Of a stretch of 57,032 bases of DNA, positions 50,520 through 57,032 are shown in pieces. Location of the stretch: assembly GCA_028066595.1 (NCBI GenBank), contig JALCBJ010000023.1:1-57032 (forward strand), given 5' to 3'. Each line of letters starts with the position of its first letter. The first letter of the stretch is position 1. The notes under the pieces are model-generated. The model was not told the DNA's origin, did not search any database, and worked only from the letters and a program-made list of their open reading frames with translations. The stretch comes from Thermoanaerobaculia bacterium (GTDB taxonomy: Bacteria; Acidobacteriota; Thermoanaerobaculia; Multivoradales; J023). The position numbers and the translations under genes are program-made.

Positions 50520-52934
50520 TCAGTCTGTATGCAGCGCGCGCGCGGGATCGATCCTAGAGGCGCGGCGGGCTGGCCACCAAGCGCCCAACAGGACCGCAGA
50601 CAAAGCACAACCGATCGCCATCCCGAGCGCGGCGGGGTCCCATGCTCGGACCTCGAACAGCTGGGTGCGCAGCCACCATCCGGAGGCGAGAGCCAGGGCA
50701 GATCCGAGCACGATTCCTAAGATCGCAGGCCGTAGAGAGCTTCTCAGGACGTCGCGCTCGATGCGTTCAGTGCCGGCTCCGAGAGCAAGGCGGACACCGA
50801 TCTCAGGAGTTCGGGCTTCGACCAGCTGAGCCAGGACGGCCAAGATGCCACACCAACCGAGGAAGAACGCCAGGAAGGCAAAGGCTCCTGTCAGCCGAGC
50901 GACCAGGCGCGGCTCGCCCACGGAGCGGCGAAGCACCTCGTCGAAAGTGCGGACCTCGGAAATGGCGACTTCGGGTGCGAGGCCCGCGACGAGAGCCCGA
51001 ATCGCAGGCATGGAATCGAGCGGATCGTCCCGCGTCCGCACGACCAGATGGAGACTGGAAACGGGATACTGGCTGATCGGCAGATACATGGCGGGACTCG
51101 GCGTCCGGCGCAGGCCCAACTGATGCACGTCGCCGACGACGCCAACTACCGTGAACGGCTGATTGCCGAAGAGTTGGATGACCTTTCCGACCGCTGTCTC
51201 CCCGGGCCACAGTTGCTCGGCCAGTGTTTGATTGACCCAGCCAACAGGCGCCGAATCGCTGCGATCTCGCCGGTCGAAGTCGCGGCCCGACAGCACCTGC
51301 AAGCCTGCAGCCGTCGCATATCCCGGTGTCGCGACACGGAAGTTGGCGACGGGTAGTGGTCCGTCAGATACCTGTTGCCCTTCGCCTAGGTACGGAAACG
51401 ACCAATTCCCGTCTCCCGCCAACGGCAACAGCTGGATGCCCCCAGCGCTGTGAACGCCGGGTAACTCCCGGATCCGTTCCAATACCGAGCTCCACAGCAC
51501 GCCGTCATCGGCCTCTGCCGACCCCTCGGACGGCGGATGAATTCTGAAGGTCAGGGCGCTCCGCGCCTCGACTCCGGGGTCGACCACTGTCAGCGCCTGT
51601 AGGCTTCTACCCAACAAGACAGCCGTCATGACGAGTGTCAGTACTGCAGCGACTTCGAGTGTGATCAGCCACCGCTGCGTGCTGCCCATGGCCACGGCTC
51701 CACCTCTGGATCGGCGGAGGCCCTCGCCCAAGCCCCGGCGTGTCAGGGCGTGGCGTGCGGGCAGCACCACAGCGAGGAATGTGACCAGCAGCGCCACCCC
51801 CAGGCAAACAGCCATGGCGCGGCCGTCCATTGTCAGGTCGGCTCGCCGGGGCAGGTCCTCCGGTAGCCAACGCAATAGGAGTCCGCGGCTCCAGGCCACC
51901 ACCATCCAGCCCACTCCTCCGCCGGCCAAAGCCAGCAACATCGTCTCGATCACGAGGGCTCGGCCCAAGCGGAAGCGGCCGGCTCCGAGAGCTACGAGAA
52001 GTGCGAGTTCTCCCTTACGGGCCTCGCCATGGACCAAGAGTAGGTGGGAGACATTGGCACAGACCAGCAAGAGCACTGCGAGGGTCGCCAGCCCGAGGAC
52101 GCGCAGCAACCCCGTCGAAGAGCCGAAGAGCGCGGAGCGCAGCGGTTCGACGGTTGGCGGCCAGACGACGTCGTGGGGCATGTAGTTGGGATTCTCGGCT
52201 TCCAACCGAGCCGAGAACGCCTCGAGCTCTGCCACGGCTGCTGCTGGATTGGAACCACCCTTCAGTCTGCCAACGGCACGGAGATAGAACGAACTCGTGT
52301 AGTCCGTCGCCGCTCGATCGAGCGGATAGGGCATCCACAGATCGTTCGGGCGCCCCAGGAGACGCGATCCGCGCGGCAAGACACCGATCACCGTTCGCTC
52401 TCGACCATCGATGCGAAGTGTCCGACCCACGGCGGCCTCGTCGCCGCCAAGACGGCGTAGCCAGTATTCGTAGGAGACGATCACGACATCGTCGTTGCCG
52501 GGACGGGCATTCAGTGACCGAAGGAACTGGCCACGCCGAGGGGCGATACCCAGAACTTCAAAGAAGTTCGTCGACACCAAGGTGCTGGCGACCTGCTCGG
52601 CGTGCCCGCCGTCCGTCGCCACCGGAAAGGCCCACTCGGTATAGGCCGCGACCCCGCTCCAGGCATCCAGCTCGACATCGGCCCTGTCGACCATTTCCTT
52701 GTTGAATGTCCTGGCAGGCCAAAGCGCATAGAGGTCCTCGGACTCATGGAACGGAAGGGGCCCTAGCAACACGGCATCGGCGACCGAAAACAGCCCGACG
52801 TTGAGACCGATCCCCAGGCCGAAGAGCAGTACGACCAGCAGGGCGAGCGTCGGTCGTCGCCGCAGGCGGCGAACTGCGTACCGGATATCGATGGCCAGGG
52901 ATTCGATCTGCGCGGAGAGAGTTGCGTGCGTCAT
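50520..52934 (-). CDS. MacB/FtsX-type ABC permease of the ADOP family
   Basis: An 804-residue membrane protein with two FtsX-like permease units. An N-terminal helix (about 30-55, 'LALLVVLLFGLGIGLNVGLFS') is followed by a large MacB-type periplasmic domain, then a block of helices (about 265-400), a second periplasmic domain (430-650) and a final helix block (680-790). The 'FGLGIGLNVGLF..ADAVLLGPLPF' opening is typical of acidobacterial duplicated orphan permeases. No ATPase gene lies beside it, as usual for this family. The substrate is unknown. Upstream of the oxidoreductase gene by 50 bases, same strand. Confidence 0.88.
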   Translation of the reverse strand: MTHATLSAQIESLAIDIRYAVRRLRRRPTLALLVVLLFGLGIGLNVGLFSVADAVLLGPLPFHESEDLYALWPARTFNKEMVDRADVELDAWSGVAAYTEWAFPVATDGGHAEQVASTLVSTNFFEVLGIAPRRGQFLRSLNARPGNDDVVIVSYEYWLRRLGGDEAAVGRTLRIDGRERTVIGVLPRGSRLLGRPNDLWMPYPLDRAATDYTSSFYLRAVGRLKGGSNPAAAVAELEAFSARLEAENPNYMPHDVVWPPTVEPLRSALFGSSTGLLRVLGLATLAVLLLVCANVSHLLLVHGEARKGELALLVALGAGRFRLGRALVIETMLLALAGGGVGWMVVAWSRGLLLRWLPEDLPRRADLTMDGRAMAVCLGVALLVTFLAVVLPARHALTRRGLGEGLRRSRGGAVAMGSTQRWLITLEVAAVLTLVMTAVLLGRSLQALTVVDPGVEARSALTFRIHPPSEGSAEADDGVLWSSVLERIRELPGVHSAGGIQLLPLAGDGNWSFPYLGEGQQVSDGPLPVANFRVATPGYATAAGLQVLSGRDFDRRDRSDSAPVGWVNQTLAEQLWPGETAVGKVIQLFGNQPFTVVGVVGDVHQLGLRRTPSPAMYLPISQYPVSSLHLVVRTRDDPLDSMPAIRALVAGLAPEVAISEVRTFDEVLRRSVGEPRLVARLTGAFAFLAFFLGWCGILAVLAQLVEARTPEIGVRLALGAGTERIERDVLRSSLRPAILGIVLGSALALASGWWLRTQLFEVRAWDPAALGMAIGCALSAVLLGAWWPARRASRIDPARALHTD

Positions 52935-53080
52935 GCCGAGTAATTCAGCAAAACCGATGCCCGCCGAAACCAGCCAAGCCCGCTGTCAAAGCTCTCACTT
53001 TCGGGACGCGGCACGGCGAAAATGTCCGAATTCGGGCCGATCGATCGAGTCCCGGAACCGCCGTCCGAGGTTTGGGTAGC
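52935..53080. promoter_or_regulatory. 146-base gap between GGDEF-EAL gene and ADOP permease
   Basis: Both flanking genes are on the minus strand, so this region should carry the end of the GGDEF-EAL transcript and the promoter of the ADOP-led run. No clear terminator hairpin or promoter pair was seen. Confidence 0.3.
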
Positions 53081-55654
53081 TCATCCGGCTGCGCGATGTG
53101 GCTCCCGAGTGGATCGCGCGAGATTCTGCGGGGCCTCGAAACCCGAGAACAGTGCCCGCCCGTCACGGAACATCTCGGCGACGGCATCGGCTGGGAGCCC
53201 TCTTGCGAAGAGAAAGCCCTGACCGAAATCGCAGCCCAGGTCGCGAAGACGATGGAGCTGTGCCTGCGTCTCGATTCCCTCCGCCATAACTTCGAGATGG
53301 AGGTTTCGGCTGAGCTGAACGATGGTCCGCACGATCTCCAGATCATCGTCCCGCTCGAGCATCTGGGCGACGAAGGACCGATCGATCTTCAACGTGTCGA
53401 CGGGAAATCGCTTGAGCTGGGACAGCGAGGAGTAGCCTGTACCGAAGTCGTCGATGTAGAGCCGAATTCCTTTTCTGCGCAGGCGATCCAAGATGGCAGC
53501 CGCCATCTCCGGCTGTACGATGATCATTCCCTCGGTGATCTCGAGCCGCAACAAATGAGGATCGATGCCGGAGGTGACGAGAACCGTGTCGACGCGATCC
53601 ACGAGCTCGCTCGATTCCAACTGTGTAGCGTCCAGGTTGACCGAGACGCCGACCTCGGGATGATCGGCGAAGATGGTCTCGTGCCAGCGTCTCATCTGGC
53701 GGCAGCTTTTCTCCAGCACCTGCCAACCGATGGTGGCGGACAAATCAGTCTCCTGTGCCATCGGTAGAAACTCGCCGGGCATCACGAGACCACGCTCGGG
53801 ATGGTGCCAGCGAACCAGCGCTTCGAAGCCCTGCAGAGCACCGCTCGAAAGGTCGACGATCGGCTGGTAGTGAACCTCGAACTCGTCGCGTTCGACCGCC
53901 CGCCGCAGATCGTTCTCCAACGCCAGCGTCTTGACCGCCTGCGTGTGCATATGAGGTTTGAAGACCACCTGGCGGGTTCGCCCCTCTGCCTTGGCCTGGT
54001 ACATCGCGATGTCGGCGTCGCGCAGAACGTCCTCGGCCCGCTCGTAGCCGGTTGCGGAAAACGCGATGCCGAGGGAGGCCCCGGTAAAGCACTCCTGGCC
54101 GTCGATCTCGAAAGGCCGCTGCAGCTCTACCTGAATCTTGTCGGCGACCTGGTGCACCTCCCTCGAATCCTCGAGTTCCTCGAGGAGGATGGCGAATTCG
54201 TCGCCGCCCAGCCGAGCCACCGTGTCACCGGAACGAACACAGCGTTGGAGTCGCTGTGAGAGCGCCTGTAGCAGCCGGTCGCCGGCCTGGTGTCCCAAAC
54301 TGTCGTTGATCATCTTGAAGCGATCGAGATCTAGGAAGATCACGCCGAACGGATGACCGTTGCGACGACCGGCGCGACCGATGGCGTTTTCGAGACGATC
54401 CATGAAGAGGGCGCGGTTGGGCAGTCCGGTCAGCGAATCATGCAGCGCCGCATGCATGAGCTGATCTTCCATACGCTTGCGATCGGTCACGTCGCGCTGG
54501 GAGCCCGCGACGCGGTAGGCACCTCGGCCGTCGCGAACTGCCAGTCCGCGGACTTGTACCCACCGATACTCCCCGTCGCTGGTCCGGATGCGATGCTCGT
54601 TCTCGAAGTGAGGAGTCTTGCCACCGACGTGAGCGTCGAGCTGGGCACGGAGCAACTCCAAATCGTCCTCGTGAACCAGGTCCAGCCACGAACTCAAGGT
54701 CGGCTCCAACTGGCTCTCACTGTAACCGAGCGTCGAACGCCAACGGCTCGAGTAGTACACCTTGCCGGTTCTCAGATCCCAATCCCAGAGCCCGTCGTTG
54801 GCGCCGGCAGCGGCGAGGGAGAAGCGTTCCTCGCTCTCTCGCAACGCCTCCTCCCAACGTTTGCGTTGGCTGATGTCTCGTACGGCACCTACCGACGCAA
54901 CCCGCTCTCCGCCTGAATCGTAGATCGGCGAACGTGAGACCAGCGCTCCGAACGTGGTGCCGTCGGCCCTCACGTGCACACACTCCCCCCGCTCGCCCAG
55001 ATCGGGCAGGTCTGCAGGATCGACCGGTTGGAGGTTGTGCAGCGACCCGGAATGCCAGAGGTCGGCCGCAGGCCGATCGAGCACATCCTCTTCGAATCCG
55101 TAGGTCTTCCGGAAGGTCTCGTTGACGAAGATCAGCTTGCCATCCATATCGGTGATGTAGATGGCATCGTTGATCGACGTCAGTGCCTGTGCCAGCACCT
55201 GTGCTTGGCGGCCCGAGGCGTGATGTTTGCGCGCATGCTCCACCGTCACCTGGACCATCTTGAGATAGCGACGATCGATGTCTTTGACCAGGTAGTCATA
55301 TGCCCCAGCGCGCATGGCCTGGACCGCGATCTCTTCGTCACCGGCGCCGGTGATCACCACCACCGGAATGTCGAGATCGCGATGCAACAAGTCGAGTCCC
55401 GAACCGTCGCCGAGGTGGTAGTCGGTGATGATGACGTCGAAAACGTGTTCGGCGAGCAGCGCCTCGGCTTCCTTCAAGGTCGCCGCGTAGTGATAGTCGT
55501 ACTCCAAGCCGTTTTTGCGCACGTAGCGCTCGAAGGCCATGCGATCTACGTCGTCGTCCTCGACGAGGAGCAGACACACGCCTCGGCTCGCACGGACCGC
55601 CTCGGCGGCCCTCGCCACTTGGCCGAGGTCGAGGGTGCCGGAACCCAGTCTCAT
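53081..55654 (-). CDS. REC-PAS-PAS-GGDEF-EAL cyclic-di-GMP protein
   Basis: An 857-residue signalling protein. Receiver domain about 25-140 with acidic residues 'VEDDDVD', phospho-acceptor D78 ('IITDYHLGDG') and K124. Two PAS domains follow (about 150-270 and 275-395; the second with 'YYSSRWRSTLGYS' and 'WVQVRGLAVRD'). The GGDEF domain has intact 'RLGGDEFAILLEEL'. The EAL domain has 'EALVRWHHPERG', 'DDFGTGYSSLSQLKRFPVDTLKIDRSFV', so both cyclase and phosphodiesterase activities are possible; which dominates is not readable. It follows the single-domain regulator gene by 43 bases, indicating a shared signalling operon. Confidence 0.93.
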   Translation of the reverse strand: MRLGSGTLDLGQVARAAEAVRASRGVCLLLVEDDDVDRMAFERYVRKNGLEYDYHYAATLKEAEALLAEHVFDVIITDYHLGDGSGLDLLHRDLDIPVVVITGAGDEEIAVQAMRAGAYDYLVKDIDRRYLKMVQVTVEHARKHHASGRQAQVLAQALTSINDAIYITDMDGKLIFVNETFRKTYGFEEDVLDRPAADLWHSGSLHNLQPVDPADLPDLGERGECVHVRADGTTFGALVSRSPIYDSGGERVASVGAVRDISQRKRWEEALRESEERFSLAAAGANDGLWDWDLRTGKVYYSSRWRSTLGYSESQLEPTLSSWLDLVHEDDLELLRAQLDAHVGGKTPHFENEHRIRTSDGEYRWVQVRGLAVRDGRGAYRVAGSQRDVTDRKRMEDQLMHAALHDSLTGLPNRALFMDRLENAIGRAGRRNGHPFGVIFLDLDRFKMINDSLGHQAGDRLLQALSQRLQRCVRSGDTVARLGGDEFAILLEELEDSREVHQVADKIQVELQRPFEIDGQECFTGASLGIAFSATGYERAEDVLRDADIAMYQAKAEGRTRQVVFKPHMHTQAVKTLALENDLRRAVERDEFEVHYQPIVDLSSGALQGFEALVRWHHPERGLVMPGEFLPMAQETDLSATIGWQVLEKSCRQMRRWHETIFADHPEVGVSVNLDATQLESSELVDRVDTVLVTSGIDPHLLRLEITEGMIIVQPEMAAAILDRLRRKGIRLYIDDFGTGYSSLSQLKRFPVDTLKIDRSFVAQMLERDDDLEIVRTIVQLSRNLHLEVMAEGIETQAQLHRLRDLGCDFGQGFLFARGLPADAVAEMFRDGRALFSGFEAPQNLARSTREPHRAAG

Positions 55655-55697
55655 CCACCGACTCCTGCGGGATGGACCTTCTGCTTCGAAGGGTGGG

Positions 55698-56114
55698 TCA
55701 CTGCGGCAACTCGCTGATCGACCAATATCTGTCGATGGTCGCCATGACCTCGACGAACTTTCGGTAGTCGACGGGCTTGACCATGTATCCCGCCACTGCC
55801 AGCTCGAAGCCTTCGAGTATGTCCTGATCCTGGCGCGAGGTCGTCAGAACAACGACGGGAATCCCGTGCACCAAGCTCTCGGATCGCGCCTGACGCAGGA
55901 ACTCCAACCCGTTCATCCGCGGCATGTTGAGATCGAGGAGAACCAGCGCAGGTTTGGGCTCCTGGCCACGGTTTCGCAATATCTCCAGGGCTTCCTCGCC
56001 ATTCGAAGCCACCAGCAGCTCGTTCGCGACCTCGAGATCCTTGAGTGCTCGGCGAACCGTCAGCACATCTACTTCATCGTCCTCGACCAGCAGTAGAGGT
56101 TTATCCGTCTTCAT
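55698..56114 (-). CDS. single-domain response regulator (Rcp1-like)
   Basis: A 138-residue protein that is just a receiver domain: acidic pair in 'LLLVEDDEVD', phospho-acceptor D61 in 'LVLLDLNMPRMNGLEFL', Thr in 'VVVLTTS' and Lys in 'GYMVKPVD'. Regulators of this type are partners of phytochrome-like and other hybrid-less histidine kinases. It probably passes phosphate from the kinase encoded just upstream, possibly towards the REC domain of the GGDEF-EAL protein. The frame runs to 56234; the ATG at 56114 sits directly before the receiver fold with a purine-rich stretch upstream. Confidence 0.9.
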   Translation of the reverse strand: MKTDKPLLLVEDDEVDVLTVRRALKDLEVANELLVASNGEEALEILRNRGQEPKPALVLLDLNMPRMNGLEFLRQARSESLVHGIPVVVLTTSRQDQDILEGFELAVAGYMVKPVDYRKFVEVMATIDRYWSISELPQ

Positions 56115-56379
56115 CCACTTTCCCTGGCTTGGGCCTTTCTGGATTCTTCCCGCGTCACCTAGGCGACTTGTCATCTGGCGAATCCCGGTCACCGAGAACT
56201 CCGTCTCCAGGCTGTACTGAATGGGAACGCACATCGTGCGAACAGCGTCTGGCCGATGGACATATGGCTAGTTTACAGCGTGTCGAGGGTGTTCGGGATC
56301 CGAGCGCGGGATTGCGACGCTCCTCCTGGCCGATCACTCCCCGATTTCAATATCAGCCTATCCAATTTCGCCCCAACCT
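56115..56379. other. 265-base gap between histidine kinase and response regulator genes
   Basis: No convincing gene; a minus-strand frame here (56155-56337) is Arg/Ser/Pro-rich and unlike a protein. A short inverted repeat CGCAC-ATC-GTGCG (5-base stem, about 56224-56236) and an AT-richer patch near 56260-56280 could mark the end of the kinase gene and a promoter for the regulator gene. Confidence 0.3.
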
Positions 56380-57032
56380 TCATCGGCCCGATCGATCGCC
56401 GAGGCCGTCGCCATTCAATTCGCTCGTCTCCTCCCCCTCCAATGATCCCGGGCTTGCAGGCCAAGTGAATTCGAAACGAGCACCCTCGCCCTCCGCCGAC
56501 ACCAAGCGCACGCGGCCGCCTTCCTCCTCCACCAGCTTGGTGACCAGCGACAGGCCCAACCCCGTGGACTCCACGCGATCCCGCGGTTGCAGGGTTTGGA
56601 ACATCATGAAGACCCGCTCGTGATGCTCCTCGGCAATGCCAGGACCATCGTCTTGGATCCAGAACCGCCAGAGATCCGGGCTCTCCTTCTCGCAGCCGAT
56701 TTCGATGTGGCCGTTTGCCGGATCGTGGTGGTACTTCACGGCGTTGGAGATCAGGTTCTGGATCGTCTGCTCCAGCCGGAGCTTGCGTGTCTCCAAGACC
56801 GGAAGCCGATCCGAGATGGTTACCACCATGCCATGAGGCAGGGCCAAAATGTCGAGGATCTCACGAACCATCTGTCGCGTATCGACCGTTTGGATCCCTG
56901 TGGCCAACCTACCGGCCCTCGAGTACTGGAGGATCCCCTCGATCAAAGAGTCCATGCGCTGCACACGACTGCGAAGAAGACGGAGCTGGTCGCGCTCGTC
57001 GTCCGTGATCTTCTCGTTCAGATCTTCCTCGA
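56380..57032 (-). CDS. sensor histidine kinase, C-terminal part (cut by window edge)
   Basis: The visible 217 residues are the end of a histidine kinase; the frame is open to the window's last base, so its N-terminus and sensor lie outside. The segment begins in the dimerisation region ('LRSRVQRMDSLIEGILQYSRAGR', typical of phytochrome-like kinases) and continues with the ATPase domain: N box 'LEQTIQNLISNAVKYHH', G1 'IQDDGPGIAEE', F box 'FMMFQTLQPRD' and G2 'GLGLSLVTKL'. All nucleotide motifs are present. The phospho-accepting histidine is upstream of the window. Confidence 0.9.
   Translation of the reverse strand, partial: EEDLNEKITDDERDQLRLLRSRVQRMDSLIEGILQYSRAGRLATGIQTVDTRQMVREILDILALPHGMVVTISDRLPVLETRKLRLEQTIQNLISNAVKYHHDPANGHIEIGCEKESPDLWRFWIQDDGPGIAEEHHERVFMMFQTLQPRDRVESTGLGLSLVTKLVEEEGGRVRLVSAEGEGARFEFTWPASPGSLEGEETSELNGDGLGDRSGR

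Noticed and set aside
1..57032. CRISPR arrays, tRNA or rRNA genes, insertion sequences, prophage
   Set aside because: I found no regularly spaced direct repeats, no cloverleaf-like segment with a CCA end, no rRNA-like conserved sequence and no transposase or integrase motif.

Overview
The window is 57 kb of GC-rich bacterial chromosome (estimated by eye at a little over 60 % G+C), packed with about 46 protein genes on both strands. No intergenic gap exceeds about 270 bases. I saw no rRNA, tRNA, CRISPR array, insertion sequence, integrase or phage gene, so this looks like ordinary chromosome. The best lineage clue is the 804-residue MacB-like permease at 50520-52934, whose layout matches the 'acidobacterial duplicated orphan permease' (ADOP) type. 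Together with Hanks kinases carrying TPR or PD40 propeller sensors, several sigma-54 activators, PQQ-like propeller and DUF885 proteins, this suggests a heterotrophic Acidobacteriota member. That assignment is inference from gene content.

Layout. 1-7.8 kb: a Ser/Thr kinase with a TPR sensor, then a minus-strand run of mostly exported proteins (DUF3179, SnoaL-like, esterase-like hydrolase, LolA/DUF1579-like, PQQ-like propeller). 7.9-10.5 kb: a sigma-54 activator without a receiver domain, overlapping an EamA exporter. 10.5-16.7 kb: a minus-strand run, SLC13 permease with four RCK_C-like repeats -> oligopeptidase B-like S9 peptidase -> NtrC-type response regulator -> 71-residue protein. 16.8-22.7 kb: MFS transporter, a second Ser/Thr kinase (PD40 propeller), an alpha/beta hydrolase and an AraC regulator. 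22.7-24.7 kb: the two membrane subunits of a TRAP transporter; the matching TakP-like binding protein lies 11 kb away at 35.7 kb. 24.8-29.1 kb: DUF4126, a murein amidase, a MamK-like bacterial actin and chorismate mutase/prephenate dehydrogenase. 29.1-35.5 kb: a PEGA-PDZ envelope protein, a peptidase-MA-like TPR protein and two unrecognised proteins. 37-40.2 kb: an NYN RNase fused to a cold-shock-like domain, then two overlapping glycosyltransferases. 40.8-44.1 kb: obgE-nadD-(VOC, PadR)-rsfS, a ribosome-maturation/NAD block interrupted by a PadR unit. 44.1-46.3 kb: HEAT-repeat protein and a DegT aminotransferase. 46.3-52.9 kb: a minus-strand run of ADOP permease, sulfite-oxidase-like oxidoreductase fused to pentapeptide repeats, DUF885, queuosine-precursor transporter and an anchored small protein. 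53-57 kb: histidine kinase (cut by the window edge), single-domain response regulator and a REC-PAS-PAS-GGDEF-EAL protein.

Most notable: (1) a MamK-family actin outside any magnetosome context, 3 bases after a cell-wall amidase; (2) rsfS, well conserved in sequence but with no ATG, GTG or TTG anywhere it could start, and a good Shine-Dalgarno placed before ATC; (3) an oxidoreductase-pentapeptide-repeat fusion; (4) an NYN-cold-shock fusion with an acidic tail; (5) a doubled operator-like palindrome in front of padR. Translation-coupling overlaps (TGATG, ATGA or GTGA, plus one 8-base overlap) occur at 6504, 9557, 12135, 24062, 39309, 41915, 46810 and 47616, and they fix many of the starts chosen below.
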